This document shows positions 44,774 through 54,305 of a stretch of 64,000 nucleotides of DNA, piece by piece. Source of the DNA: Acidobacteriota bacterium (lineage in GTDB: Bacteria; Acidobacteriota; Blastocatellia; Pyrinomonadales; Pyrinomonadaceae); assembly GCA_016713675.1 (NCBI GenBank), contig JADJOS010000001.1, positions 2,294,001 to 2,358,000 of the forward strand, read 5' to 3'. Under the pieces are notes generated by a model that had not been told where the DNA came from, did no database searches, and saw only the letters and a list, made by a program, of their open reading frames with translations. Within the stretch, counting starts at the first letter, position 1. Each line of letters begins with the position of its first letter. A program made the position numbers and the translations under genes.

Positions 44774-47476
44774 ATGATCAGAAAACTCGAATTTGTACTG
44801 TTACTCACGTTCATTGTTTCGCTTTACGGGTACGCGGACGGACAGAATATTTCCAACGAAGCCCGCCGCCACTTCGACCGCGGAATGGCGGCCGTCGAGA
44901 CGGCCAAGTCACCCGAAGATCTTAGTGTTGCGATCACCGAATTCAAGCAAGCAACCGTGCTCGCACCGGATTGGGCCGACGCCTTCTTTAATCTCGGCAA
45001 GGTTCAGGAGGCCGCAGAGAAATACACCGACGCGATCGGAAGTTTTCGGAAGTATCTTCAACTATCGCCTGAGTCACCGGACGCTGGTGAGGTGCGAAGC
45101 CTGATCAACAAGATCAGCTTTAAGCGTGAAAAGCAGACGGGTATTAAGCGTGTCTTCGATCTGCTTATCAACGGAAAGCGAAAAGAGGTCGACTGCTCAA
45201 GGACCGGCAAAACGTGGGGTGCCTTTGGTGAATACAACCTTCTTATCAGGTTTCGGAAAGTCGGTGACCGCATCGAGGTTCAGAACGAGGACGTTGCGTT
45301 TCACCAGCTACATCCCCCGAATCCGGGGTCGGGCGGCGAAACCCGGCAAGCCTGGAATAAGCAACGGAGCCTGTGGGAACCGGTCGAAGTTAATGGCGAC
45401 AGCTACAGATACACTTGGTCGTGGTGGATAGATTATAGCTCAGGTTATGAGGTGGAGATCGTGAACGATGTGACCGGAAAGATCATCTCGGTGAACCCGC
45501 CGCGTGTTCTCGAGACCGTTGAGTCACGATTCGCCAGAAATATACCGATCCTCGAAAATCCCGGGCAGATCGTGACCGGTTCCGGAGGCTCGCGATGCAC
45601 GGTCGAACTGACCGAAGATCCAAATCGGCCCGCGAATCCGCTGGACAAGAAGGATCCATATGGAAAAACGGCTCTCCACCGGGCGGTCGACAAAAGGGAT
45701 ACTGCCGAGATCGAGTCACTGCTGTCTCAAGGTGCGGACATAAACATAAACATCAACGACAAACTGCACGACACACCGCTCGAACTGGCCGTAAATCGAG
45801 GCTATACGGAAATCGTCCGGTTCCTGATCGACCAAGGCGCGGACATTTCCGGCATTGACGCGCTTCTGCACTCGGCCGTCTTCATGGGTCATGCGGAGGT
45901 GGCTGCTTTGCTCATTGAGAAAGGGGCGAATGTTCGGGCCGTCGACAGCTACGGCAATTCAACGCTCGAAAATGCGGTCAGCCAAAAACGCAAAGGTGTG
46001 GCAAAACTCCTTGTTTCAAAAGGAGCCGATGTCAATGCAAGGAATAAAAATGGCAACACTTTGTGGACGCAAAACACTGAAAAGTCAGTATTTGAACTTT
46101 TGATCGACCTTGGGGCAGATGTAAATGCAAAGGACAAACACGGAAAGTCTCCGTTACACCAGATCGCTTACTATGGCGATCCGGGCATTGCCGAACTTTT
46201 GATCTCAAAAGGAGCAGACATTACTGCTGCAGACACAGGCGGAGGTACGCCGTTAGACGCGGCGATAAATGCCAGAAAAAAGGAAATGGCCGCATTCTTG
46301 ATATCTAAAGGTGCGGATATCAAGTCAAAGGATAAGTATGGCAACACGCGTCTGCAAAGAGCTTATGGTAAAGACGAGGTCGCATTTTTGACCGGCCTCG
46401 GAGCAGACGTTAACGAACGAGATCAATACGGATCAACTCTATTGCATCGAGCGGTCTCGGAAAACAAGTCCGATATTGCCGAGTTTCTGATCAATAACAG
46501 GGCAGATGTCAACGTTAGAGACAATCGAGGCGAAACGCCACTGCACAAGGCAGTATCTGAAAACAGAATAGAACTGGTGGAAATGTTGATCAGGGTACGA
46601 GCCGAGATCGACGCCAGGGACAATGACGGCTACACACCGCTCCACCGGGCGGTTTCCGGACATAGTTACAGTGAAAGAAGAGAATTGGTCGAGTTGCTGG
46701 TCCTGAAAGGAGCTGACATCAACTCAAAAAACAACGGTGGATCGACACCCTTGCATACGGCGATCGTCAACTGCGGCAGCAAAGAGAAGTGTGACAAAAG
46801 AGAAATGTTCGATCTGTTGATCGGGAAGGGGGCAGATATCAACGCAAGGAACAAGGCTGGCCTGACTCCGTTGCAGACCGCTGAGATCAACAACCGAAAA
46901 AACATGGCTGAGGTGCTAATCGCAAAGGGAGCCCTCACCGACGGTTCAAATGTGAACCTTCCAGATGAATCCGGAAAAACCGCACTCCACAATGCTGCGA
47001 TAAATGATCAAAAAGACGCGGCTGAACAGCTGATCGCCAAAGGTGCAGACATCAACGCCCGTGATAAGGACGGTATCACGCCGCTACACTTTGCTGCGAA
47101 TGTTGGGAGCGTCGCGGTCGCTGAGCTGCTGATCACGAAAGGTGCAGATATTAACGCATTAGATAAGACAAATGCTACGCCCGCTCTTACAGCTTTAGCA
47201 ATCGCGTCGATCATGCCTTACAGGGCAGCGAAATGTATGCAAGTTTTCAAGCTTCTGGTCGAAAAAGGTGCGGATATCAAGACACCTTCGAACAATCAAT
47301 GGACCCTGCTTCATAATGCCGTTTCTTACTCTAATAAGGAGGCTGTCGAATTGCTGATCGCAAAAGGAGCTGACATTAACGCAAAGAACAAAGACGGCAA
47401 GACACCGCTGCAACTTGCGATCGATTCGAAGAATAAGGAGATCGCGGAGTTGTTAAAAAAACATGGAGCGTTGTAG
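44774..47476 (+). CDS. Exported TPR plus ankyrin-repeat protein
   Basis: A 900-residue protein. GAGGTG precedes the ATG at 44774; an in-frame GTG at 44762 overlaps the upstream stop. A signal segment (LEFVLLLTFIVSLYGYADGQ) is followed by a TPR-like pair (AITEFKQATVLAPDWADAFF, EKYTDAIGSFRKYLQLSPES, residues ~55-108), a beta region with WSWWIDYSSGYEVEIVND (~215-235), and from ~300 to the end about 16 ankyrin repeats (GKTALHRAVDKRDTAEIESL, DGYTPLHRAV, AELLITKGADINA). Export means the ankyrin stack should be periplasmic or extracellular. Coupled to the lipase-like gene, it could be a partner, inhibitor or carrier. Confidence 0.88.
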   Translation: MIRKLEFVLLLTFIVSLYGYADGQNISNEARRHFDRGMAAVETAKSPEDLSVAITEFKQATVLAPDWADAFFNLGKVQEAAEKYTDAIGSFRKYLQLSPESPDAGEVRSLINKISFKREKQTGIKRVFDLLINGKRKEVDCSRTGKTWGAFGEYNLLIRFRKVGDRIEVQNEDVAFHQLHPPNPGSGGETRQAWNKQRSLWEPVEVNGDSYRYTWSWWIDYSSGYEVEIVNDVTGKIISVNPPRVLETVESRFARNIPILENPGQIVTGSGGSRCTVELTEDPNRPANPLDKKDPYGKTALHRAVDKRDTAEIESLLSQGADINININDKLHDTPLELAVNRGYTEIVRFLIDQGADISGIDALLHSAVFMGHAEVAALLIEKGANVRAVDSYGNSTLENAVSQKRKGVAKLLVSKGADVNARNKNGNTLWTQNTEKSVFELLIDLGADVNAKDKHGKSPLHQIAYYGDPGIAELLISKGADITAADTGGGTPLDAAINARKKEMAAFLISKGADIKSKDKYGNTRLQRAYGKDEVAFLTGLGADVNERDQYGSTLLHRAVSENKSDIAEFLINNRADVNVRDNRGETPLHKAVSENRIELVEMLIRVRAEIDARDNDGYTPLHRAVSGHSYSERRELVELLVLKGADINSKNNGGSTPLHTAIVNCGSKEKCDKREMFDLLIGKGADINARNKAGLTPLQTAEINNRKNMAEVLIAKGALTDGSNVNLPDESGKTALHNAAINDQKDAAEQLIAKGADINARDKDGITPLHFAANVGSVAVAELLITKGADINALDKTNATPALTALAIASIMPYRAAKCMQVFKLLVEKGADIKTPSNNQWTLLHNAVSYSNKEAVELLIAKGADINAKNKDGKTPLQLAIDSKNKEIAELLKKHGAL

Positions 47477-47614
47477 TTGAAACCGGCCGTCAGGTTCTGT
47501 TCTTACGAATTTGATGATCCGACGTTGACTACGAATTCGTTCACTTCGAAGGTGGGCGATTTGAAACCTTTGATGAAATTTGAGATCGAGTATTTGATAG
47601 TCCGTTACCCGTAG
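47477..47614 (+). pseudogene. In-frame coding-like extension after the ankyrin stop
   Basis: Directly after the ankyrin TAG the same frame stays open for 45 codons (LKPAVRFCSYEFDDPTLTTN, SFTSKVGDLKPLMKFEIEYL, IVRYP) and then stops. It has a protein-like composition and no start of its own. It may be the old C-terminus of the ankyrin protein, or a remnant of another gene fused next to it. The rest of 47615-47831 holds only a terminator and the next ribosome site. Confidence 0.3.
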
Positions 47615-47641
47615 CCGCCGCGGAGCCTGAAATGTAAAAAT

Positions 47642-47670
47642 AGCCGGAGCGTTACAACTCCGGCTTTTTT
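47642..47670 (+). terminator. Rho-independent terminator
   Basis: AGCCGGAG-CGTTACAA-CTCCGGCT followed by TTTTTT, closing the lipase-like/ankyrin unit. Confidence 0.9.
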
Positions 47671-47831
47671 GTCGGTAACGGCGGTTGGTCCCGTTCGATT
47701 TCGCTGCCGCTGAATGGGCAACCGCGTTTTCGCGGCAATACCTGTCCGATACTTGTTCGGCTGATACCAATTTGCCGCGAACCTCGCCTTATCGAGTGTA
47801 GGAAGTTTTACTTTCATAAGGAGCGAGGAAA

Positions 47832-49976
47832 ATGTACTTATTAATAAATACGATCAATTCAATATTTCGCGGTGTGATGTTGTTCATGGGGGTGCTCGCA
47901 GTGGTGAGTTTGCTCGCGGTCGATGCGTCGGCGGCGAAGGGAAATTTGGACCGTTCGTTCAACGGCGGCGGTGTAAATGTGTCGGCGGTCGCCGGTGCGG
48001 AAAAGGCAATGGACGCGGTGGTACAGCCTGACGGCAAGATCGTTGTCGTGGGCGGCGGAGCGGTCAATGGCGCGACGTGGGATCTTGTGGTCCAGCGTTA
48101 CAATGCGGACGGCACGCTTGATGCGGCTTTCGGCAATCAGGGCAAAAGCTCATTCTCGCTCGGAACTCTGAGCGAGGTCGCAAATGCCGTCGCGCTGCAA
48201 TCAGACGGCAAAATCGTGGTCGCGGGCTATTTTCAACAGCCGACCAACTGGGCAGATTATTTCGTCGTTCGGCTGTTGCAAAACGGGCTGATCGATACGA
48301 CATTTGGCAATCAGGGTGTCACCATCTATTCGCCGACACAGACGACGGATATTCCCGTTACCGTCGCGATGCAAACGATCGGCGGTGTCGAGCGGATCGT
48401 TGTTGGTGGGTATGTCAGCACGGCGGGGACGATGTTCTCGGTCTCGCGGCTCGATCTGAACGGCCAACTCGATCCGACATTCGGCGAACAGGGCATCAAA
48501 AACGTGACCGTCGGCGGAAACACGGACATTCTGCAGGACATTGCGATCGATAGCGAAAATCGTATCGTTGCGGCAGGTTCCAGCCGGTTCGATGCGGGCG
48601 GAGGCAGTTTTCGTGACGATTTTGCGGCCGTCAGATTCACGGCGAACGGACAGCTTGATACCAGCTTTAGCGGCGACGGCAAAGTGATAACTCAGATGGG
48701 TCTACTTGCTCAGGCTCGTTCGGTCGTGATCCAAAACGAAAAGATCGTCATCGGAGGATTTGCCCGCGTCGGGGTGAACAATGATTTTGCGTTGGCCAGG
48801 TACAACACGGACGGCACGCTTGACACGACATTCGGCACGAGCGGCAAGACCTTCACCAATTTTACGAACAACGAAGAGCAGATCCACGAACTGCTGCTGC
48901 AGAACGACAAGAGGATCGTCGGCGTTGGCTTTACATTCACGGGCAACAATCGTAATTTTGCGGTCGCACGTTACACCGTGAACGGTGTGCTCGATACGGC
49001 CTTCGGTTCGTGCGGCAAGGTCATGACGGATCTCGGTACGACGGTCGACATAGCATATGGAGCGGCGATCCAACCGGACGGCAAGATCATCGCGGTCGGT
49101 GAATCGAACAATGCTGCAACGAGCGCTGATTTTGCGGTCGTGCGATATACGACCGGCGGCCAGGCTTCGGCGGTGAATAGCGATTTTGACGGTGACGGGA
49201 AAGAAGACGTGTCGGTATTTCGGCCTTCGGACGGCACATGGTACATGAATTGTACGTGCGGCGGTTTCAGCGCGGTCAAATTCGGCCTGGCGGGTGACAT
49301 TCCGCAGGCCGGTGATTATGACGGCGACGGCCGTACGGATCAGGCTGTTTACCGCAGCGGAACGTGGTATGTTAACCGCAGTTCGGACGGGCAAATGTGG
49401 GCGGTGCAATTTGGTATTGCGGGCGATGTGCCGACGGTTGGCGATTATGACGGCGACGAAAAGGCTGACGTGTCGGTTTGGCGACCAACGACAGGCGTGT
49501 GGTACGTATTGCGGTCGACCGATGGCCAGCCGGTCGTCACGCCATTCGGGCAGAACGGCGACAAACCTGTCGCAGCCGATTATGACAACGACGGCAAAAC
49601 CGACATCGCCATCTATCGCAACGGCGATTGGTGGATAAAGAAAAGTTCGAACGCCGATGGAAATTTGACGTTCCAAACATTCGGTATTGCATCCGATACA
49701 GCGATTACCGGAGACTACGATGGCGATGGCGTTGCCGACCTGAATATCTATCGTAATTCGGAAGGCAACTGGTATCAGCGTTCGGGAACCGCGACACGCA
49801 TTACGCGTTTTGGAATCGCGACGGACAAACCGGTGGCGGCTGACTACGACGGCGACGGCAAAGCTGATATCGCGGTCTTTCGCAGCGGCGTCTGGTACGT
49901 GCTCAACAGCTCGACAAATAGCTATAGCTACTTTCAATTTGGGCTGGCGTCAGACATGCCCTTGGCCGGCAGGTGA
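47832..49976 (+). CDS. Exported delta-60 repeat plus FG-GAP protein
   Basis: A 714-residue secreted protein related in plan to the one at 40097. AAGGAGCGAGG precedes the ATG; the signal peptide ends in VDASAA. Residues ~35-450 are delta-60 repeats (VVQPDGKIVVVGG, RYNADGTLDAAFGNQGKSS); residues ~455-714 are FG-GAP blades (SDFDGDGKEDVSVFRPSDGTW, DYDGDGRTDQAVYRSGTWYV). TWYMNCTCGG places a Cys pair in the first blade. Extracellular surface location is inferred; no enzyme motif. Confidence 0.9.
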   Translation: MYLLINTINSIFRGVMLFMGVLAVVSLLAVDASAAKGNLDRSFNGGGVNVSAVAGAEKAMDAVVQPDGKIVVVGGGAVNGATWDLVVQRYNADGTLDAAFGNQGKSSFSLGTLSEVANAVALQSDGKIVVAGYFQQPTNWADYFVVRLLQNGLIDTTFGNQGVTIYSPTQTTDIPVTVAMQTIGGVERIVVGGYVSTAGTMFSVSRLDLNGQLDPTFGEQGIKNVTVGGNTDILQDIAIDSENRIVAAGSSRFDAGGGSFRDDFAAVRFTANGQLDTSFSGDGKVITQMGLLAQARSVVIQNEKIVIGGFARVGVNNDFALARYNTDGTLDTTFGTSGKTFTNFTNNEEQIHELLLQNDKRIVGVGFTFTGNNRNFAVARYTVNGVLDTAFGSCGKVMTDLGTTVDIAYGAAIQPDGKIIAVGESNNAATSADFAVVRYTTGGQASAVNSDFDGDGKEDVSVFRPSDGTWYMNCTCGGFSAVKFGLAGDIPQAGDYDGDGRTDQAVYRSGTWYVNRSSDGQMWAVQFGIAGDVPTVGDYDGDEKADVSVWRPTTGVWYVLRSTDGQPVVTPFGQNGDKPVAADYDNDGKTDIAIYRNGDWWIKKSSNADGNLTFQTFGIASDTAITGDYDGDGVADLNIYRNSEGNWYQRSGTATRITRFGIATDKPVAADYDGDGKADIAVFRSGVWYVLNSSTNSYSYFQFGLASDMPLAGR

Positions 49977-50045
49977 GGGCGGAAGAAAAACGGAAAAGCA
50001 GGAGCGATAGCCGCCCCGGCTTTCTGTTTGGTGTTCTAACATGAA

Positions 50046-52118
50046 CTACGGGACGTAGACATTCGGAACAGGTATATCTCCGCTCTGGCCGAAGGGTTGG
50101 ATCAATGTGCCTGCCGTCGATCGTTGGACGAACCAGGTTGATGTCGAAGGACGGAAAATGGCAGCATCAAATTTGCCGTCGCCATCGTAGTCGGCCGGAA
50201 CGGGCAAATCGGTCGAAATGCCGAACGGGAAAGCGTAGTAGCCCTGGCCTTCACTCCTCAAAACGAACCACTCGCCGGTTGCCGGACGCCAGAATGCGAT
50301 GTCAGCCTTGCCGTCGCCGGTGAAATCGCCCTTAATGGGCTTGTCCGTGCTCGTTCCGAATTGGTTAGCGTTAACACTGCCATTCGAGCTGTTCAGTATC
50401 CACCACTGCCCCGACGAAGGCCGGTAGACCGCGATGTCAGACTTGAAATCGCCGTCATAATCAGCGGTGACCGGTATGTCGCCATTCGTGCCGAATGTCA
50501 CGAAGGTCGTGCCGCCGGACGATCTGTTGATGTACCAAGTCGAATTGGACGGACGGAATACCGCAACGTCGGCTTTTCCATCACCATCAAAATCAGCAGG
50601 TACGGGAACGTCGCCATTGGTGCCGAACGGAGTTGCGAAATAGCTGTTGTCCTCACTGCGGAGAATGAACCATTCGCCAGTCGACGGACGCCAAAATGCG
50701 GCGTCGGTCTTGCCGTCGGCAGTAAAATCGGCAGGCACGAGCTTGTCAGTCGCCGTGCCGAATTTAACGGTCGAATTGCCGCCATCGCTGCTTTTCTGAA
50801 ACCACCATTCGCCGGCAGATGGCCGAAAGATCGAAAGGTCAGCTTTGCCGTCGGCATCAAAATCGAAAGGCGTCGGCGAGAACGAGCGTTCAAATGCACC
50901 AATGTCAGAGCCGTTGCCCGCCGGAGCGTTCTGAATAAAAAGGTTGTCGTAGGGACGTATTGAACCACGCTGATCGTTCGCAACCGTCGGGCTGTTGCCT
51001 TGGTCGATCGCAGGGCTGCGGGTCAATACCGCACGCGTTTCAGTTGGCCCGCCGTTGTTTCTGAGGGCGCCGATACGCGGGTCGATAGGGTTTTGGGTCG
51101 TGCCGAGCTGGTTGTTCGCACCGGTCCATTCGCTGCCGTCGGCATTGCCGATCAGGTTGTAGCTGCCGGTGATGCCTTGGCCGAGGCTGGCACGGCCAAC
51201 GACGTCATTTCCGTCAAATGCGGTGTTCAGAGCTATAAGGTTGTTGGTCAGGGTCGCGGTCGCACTGTTGTAAAATCCGCCGCCGTTGGCTGCGGTATTG
51301 CCCGTGATGGTGGTGTTGATCAGAGTTGCCGTCGCCGCCGTTGAAGTACTGTAAATGCCGCCGCCATTTAACGACGCCGAGTTGCCGTCGAACGTGCTGT
51401 TCGTCGCGTTGATAGTGCCGCTCGTCCCGATATATATGCCGCCGCCGCTGCCGCCGTTGTTGGCGATATTGGCATTGATCGTACTGTTGGTGACGTTTAT
51501 CGTCCCGCTGTCAAATACATAGACGGCACCGCCATTGATGGCCGCGTTGTTCCGGATGGTCGAATTGATGAGCGTGACCGTGCCGCTATTCGCCATATAA
51601 ATGCCGCCGCCGCTTGCCGAAGCGGTGTTATTCCGCAAGGTGCAGCCGTTGAGCGTCAGAGTGCCGCTGTTGCCCATGAAAATACCGCCGCCGAGGGTCG
51701 AGCTAAAGCCTCCCGCGATCGTCAGGTTGTTTATCGTGAGGACCGCGCTGTTGACGAGCGTGAAGACACGAAAGCTGTTGTTGGCATTGACAGTAATTCC
51801 CTGAGATTGAAGATTATTGATGGTCATCGCGGCAAGCGGAATGTCGGGCAGCGGACTGAGCAGCGAGATCGTGAACATATTCGTGCCCGCATTGAATCCC
51901 GGATCGGTCGTCGGTACGGCGAACGTAACAATGTTTGCCTCGGTGTTGACGGTCGCGTCGAGCATCGCCTGGCGAAGACTGCCGGGGCCGGCGTCCGCAG
52001 TGGTGTTGACGGTCAAACTGGCAGCGTGAACGCCGATCGCACCGAAAGCGATGCATACCAGTCCAAAACCGAGGTAACGCGTTAGACCGCGTCCGAGTCG
52101 AGTCATTATGTATTTCAT
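50046..52118 (-). CDS. Exported right-handed beta-helix plus FG-GAP protein
   Basis: A 690-residue secreted protein. AAGGAC lies five bases before the ATG at 52118; the signal helix is LTRYLGFGLVCIAFGAIGVHA. Residues ~35-410 begin like polymorphic/choice-of-anchor proteins (LTVNTTADAGPGSLRQAMLD) and form Asn/Thr/Gly-rich beta-helix rungs (GGGIYMANSGTVTLINSTIR). The tail (~415-690) has FG-GAP units (FDFDADGKADLSIFRPSAGEW...VPADFTADGKTDAAFWRPSTGEW). Likely a surface protein. It converges with the gene ending at 49976, and the 69-base gap contains no clear terminator. Confidence 0.9.
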   Translation of the reverse strand: MKYIMTRLGRGLTRYLGFGLVCIAFGAIGVHAASLTVNTTADAGPGSLRQAMLDATVNTEANIVTFAVPTTDPGFNAGTNMFTISLLSPLPDIPLAAMTINNLQSQGITVNANNSFRVFTLVNSAVLTINNLTIAGGFSSTLGGGIFMGNSGTLTLNGCTLRNNTASASGGGIYMANSGTVTLINSTIRNNAAINGGAVYVFDSGTINVTNSTINANIANNGGSGGGIYIGTSGTINATNSTFDGNSASLNGGGIYSTSTAATATLINTTITGNTAANGGGFYNSATATLTNNLIALNTAFDGNDVVGRASLGQGITGSYNLIGNADGSEWTGANNQLGTTQNPIDPRIGALRNNGGPTETRAVLTRSPAIDQGNSPTVANDQRGSIRPYDNLFIQNAPAGNGSDIGAFERSFSPTPFDFDADGKADLSIFRPSAGEWWFQKSSDGGNSTVKFGTATDKLVPADFTADGKTDAAFWRPSTGEWFILRSEDNSYFATPFGTNGDVPVPADFDGDGKADVAVFRPSNSTWYINRSSGGTTFVTFGTNGDIPVTADYDGDFKSDIAVYRPSSGQWWILNSSNGSVNANQFGTSTDKPIKGDFTGDGKADIAFWRPATGEWFVLRSEGQGYYAFPFGISTDLPVPADYDGDGKFDAAIFRPSTSTWFVQRSTAGTLIQPFGQSGDIPVPNVYVP

Positions 52119-52272
52119 TGTTAGTCCTTAAGTTACCGAAGCGGCGCAAGTGTGTGAATCAATAGCAGCACAAAGCGTTTGTACAGTTATAATCAGAGTT
52201 TAAACGCTGCGAATGGATGTGTCGGTGTGTTACCTCACTTAGTGAGAATATACTTGTGTGGAGACGCAGAAA

Positions 52273-52296
52273 GAGCCGGAGGTTGAAACTCCGGCT
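52273..52296 (-). terminator. Possible terminator hairpin
   Basis: AGCCGGAG-TTTCAAC-CTCCGGCT read on the minus strand, followed by CTTTCTG rather than a clean T run. It has the same stem as the terminators at 43183 and 47642. It could end the tRNA-Ser transcript. Confidence 0.5.
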
Positions 52297-52422
52297 CGCG
52301 GTTTGACTAGAAAATGGCGGCCTCAGACTTGACCGCAACACACAATTGGTTTCGCTACCGTTGCTCGATTCCTCGCCTAGCGGAGTTCACGATCAATCAT
52401 TGTGCGGGGCCTGAGGCCATAT

Positions 52423-52514
52423 GGATTTTGGATCTCAGATTTTGGATTTTGGATTTTCAAGATGACCAGGTCATTCTTTTGCCTCCAAAATCGAAAATCC
52501 CCAATCCAAAATCG
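52423..52514. repeat. Foldback of GGATTTTG words next to tRNA-Ser
   Basis: GGATTTTGGATCTC...GATTTTGGATTTTGG on one side and CCAAAATCGAAAATCC...CCAATCCAAAATCG on the other, with TGACCAGGTCA in the centre. The arms are complementary over about 30 bases with mismatches. The remainder of the 399-base gap 52119-52517 holds only the hairpin at 52273. Confidence 0.6.
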
Positions 52515-52517
52515 ATC

Positions 52518-52608
52518 TGGCGGAAAGGGTGGGATTCGAACCCACGGAACCCTTTTGAGGTTCACTACATTTCCAATGTAGCCAATTCAACCGCTCTTGC
52601 ACCTTTCC
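52518..52608 (-). tRNA. tRNA-Ser (anticodon GGA)
   Basis: A 91-nt class II tRNA on the minus strand: acceptor GGAAAGG/CCTTTCC, discriminator G, encoded CCA; anticodon stem CTACA/TGTAG with loop TTGGAAA (anticodon GGA); long variable arm CCTCAAAAGGGTTCC region; T-loop GTTCGAATCCC. Confidence 0.96.
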
Positions 52609-52660
52609 GAAAATTGAATTGATAAATATCCACGAGCAAACTTTACGTTTGAACTCTATT

Positions 52661-53428
52661 TTATTCTTCTTCGACGATGATCTCTTCGACTATGACCTCG
52701 GTCACTTCTGCAGACTCGGCTACGTCGTCACCGACCAGCCAACCGTACGAGAATCCGGCAAGCAATGCTCCCAGGATCGGTGCGACCCAAAACAGCCAGA
52801 GCTGTTTTAATGCCCACGGATCGCTGTAAATAGCGACAAAGATCGCAGGTCCCGTGCTGCGGGCCGGATTGACCGACGTGTTTGTCACCGGTATCGAGAT
52901 CAGGTGGATCAGCGTCAGACAAAGGCCGATGGCGATCGGTGCAAAACCTGCAGGAGCCTTTCGATGCGTCGAGCCGAGAATGACGATCAGAAAAAAGAAC
53001 GTCAACACCACCTCTGCAACAAACGCGGCAACGATCGAATACTGCGTAGGCGAATGGCTCTCGTAGCCGTTCGAAGCAAATCCGCCGCTGAGGCTAAAAC
53101 CCGCCTTACCGCTTGCGATCAGGTACAAGATCCCGGCTGCAGCGATCGCACCCAGAACCTGAGCAATTATGTACGGCAGCAGATCTTTACCGTCAAACCG
53201 TTTTCCGGCCCAGAGGCCGAACGAAACAGCCGGATTGAAATGCCCGCCGGATATATGCCCCAGGGCATAAGCACCGGTCAGTACGGTCAAACCGAATGCC
53301 AGCGAGACACCGGCGTATCCGATGCCGACGCTCGGGATGCCGGCAGCCAGTACGGCAGCTCCGCATCCACCCAGTACGAGCCAGAGCGTTCCAAGAAACT
53401 CAGCGGTCAATCTTTTTGGTAAAGGCAT
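52661..53428 (-). CDS. aqpZ: Aquaporin (AqpZ-type water channel)
   Basis: A 255-residue inner-membrane channel with six helices and both NPA half-helices: SGGHFNPAVSFGLWAGKRF near residue 64 and TNTSVNPARSTGPA near 187, where the Arg after the second NPA is the selectivity residue. The His in the HLISIP helix (near 176) and small residues around fit a narrow, water-selective pore more than a glycerol facilitator. The last ~22 residues are strongly acidic (SAEVTEVIVEEIIVEEE), unusual for the family. It lies between two tRNA-Ser genes on the same strand. Confidence 0.93.
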   Translation of the reverse strand: MPLPKRLTAEFLGTLWLVLGGCGAAVLAAGIPSVGIGYAGVSLAFGLTVLTGAYALGHISGGHFNPAVSFGLWAGKRFDGKDLLPYIIAQVLGAIAAAGILYLIASGKAGFSLSGGFASNGYESHSPTQYSIVAAFVAEVVLTFFFLIVILGSTHRKAPAGFAPIAIGLCLTLIHLISIPVTNTSVNPARSTGPAIFVAIYSDPWALKQLWLFWVAPILGALLAGFSYGWLVGDDVAESAEVTEVIVEEIIVEEE

Positions 53429-53504
53429 AGTCGTTCCTCCTGTGGTTTTCTCAAACTTCGAGAACTGCTACATCTAACAAAAATAAGATCGTTCAAATAT
53501 CAAA

Positions 53505-53594
53505 TGGCGGAGAGGGTGGGATTCGAACCCACGGAACCCGTTAAGGCTCAACAATTTTCGAGACTGCCCGATTCAACCACTCTCGCACCTCTCC
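53505..53594 (-). tRNA. tRNA-Ser (anticodon CGA)
   Basis: A 90-nt class II tRNA: acceptor GGAGAGG/CCTCTCC, discriminator G, encoded CCA; anticodon stem GCAGT/ATTGT (two G-T pairs) with loop CTCGAAA (anticodon CGA); long variable arm; T-loop GTTCGAATCCC. Reads TCG codons. Confidence 0.95.
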
Positions 53595-53734
53595 GCGAAC
53601 GTTCCATTCTAAAGGTTTGGTTGGTGGTATTTCAAGTTGCTAGGTAAGAAGAGAAAGGTTTAACCGCGAAAAGACACCAAAAAAACACAAAATAGAAGAA
53701 GTTTCTTTCACTCTTTTAGTCTATTTCGCGGTGA

Positions 53735-54196
53735 TCAACTCTTGCGCCTTGCCTGGAAGAATTCCTGCATTAGGCGGCGGCAGTTTTCGGCGAGGACGCC
53801 GGAGGTTATCTCGATCCGGTGGTTTAGATCGGGGCTGTCGCAAACGCGGAACTTTGATTCGACGGCACCGAAGCGTTCGTCTGCGGCTCCATAGACGAGG
53901 CGGGCAACGCGGGCATTTACTAGGGCTCCCGCGCACATCGCGCAGGGTTCGATGGTGGAATAGACGGTCGTGCCGGTAAGGCGATAGTTGCCGATGCGGG
54001 TCGCGGCGATCCGCAAGGCGAGGATCTCAGCATGTGCGGTCGGATCGATATTCTTGATCGTGCGGTTCGACGCCGCTGCGAGAATTCCGCCGTTTTCGTC
54101 GATAATGATGGCACCGACCGGAACTTCGCCCATCTTCGCTGCGTCGCGGGCCATGCCGATCGCTCGGTACATCCAATTCTCATCTTGTTCGTTCAT
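53735..54196 (-). CDS. tadA: tRNA-specific adenosine deaminase TadA
   Basis: Converts A34 to inosine in tRNA-Arg(ACG). The frame begins at 54241, but the ATG at 54196 (MNEQDENWMYRAIGMARDA) fits the family and gives 153 residues. The Zn-binding and catalytic motif is TAHAEILAL (HAE near residue 57) with PCAMCAGAL near 86; VYGAADERFGAVES is the usual C-terminal region. The related guanine/cytosine deaminases differ in the NRTIKN-x-DPTAHAE segment, which here matches TadA. Confidence 0.93.
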   Translation of the reverse strand: MNEQDENWMYRAIGMARDAAKMGEVPVGAIIIDENGGILAAASNRTIKNIDPTAHAEILALRIAATRIGNYRLTGTTVYSTIEPCAMCAGALVNARVARLVYGAADERFGAVESKFRVCDSPDLNHRIEITSGVLAENCRRLMQEFFQARRKS

Positions 54197-54305
54197 CGCA
54201 ATTGAGTGTAGCGAAACAGAGATAATCTTGCATCTGAACACCTAAAATGTTAAACATAATGTTGACGCTTTTGCCCCCTTCGAGAGCATAACTGCACATT
54301 ACGCT

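Noticed and set aside
48702..49937. Antisense frame of 411 codons over the FG-GAP gene at 47832
   Set aside because: Repetitive VxVAVxVxRHR pattern is the complement of the Asp-rich repeat units, not a protein family.
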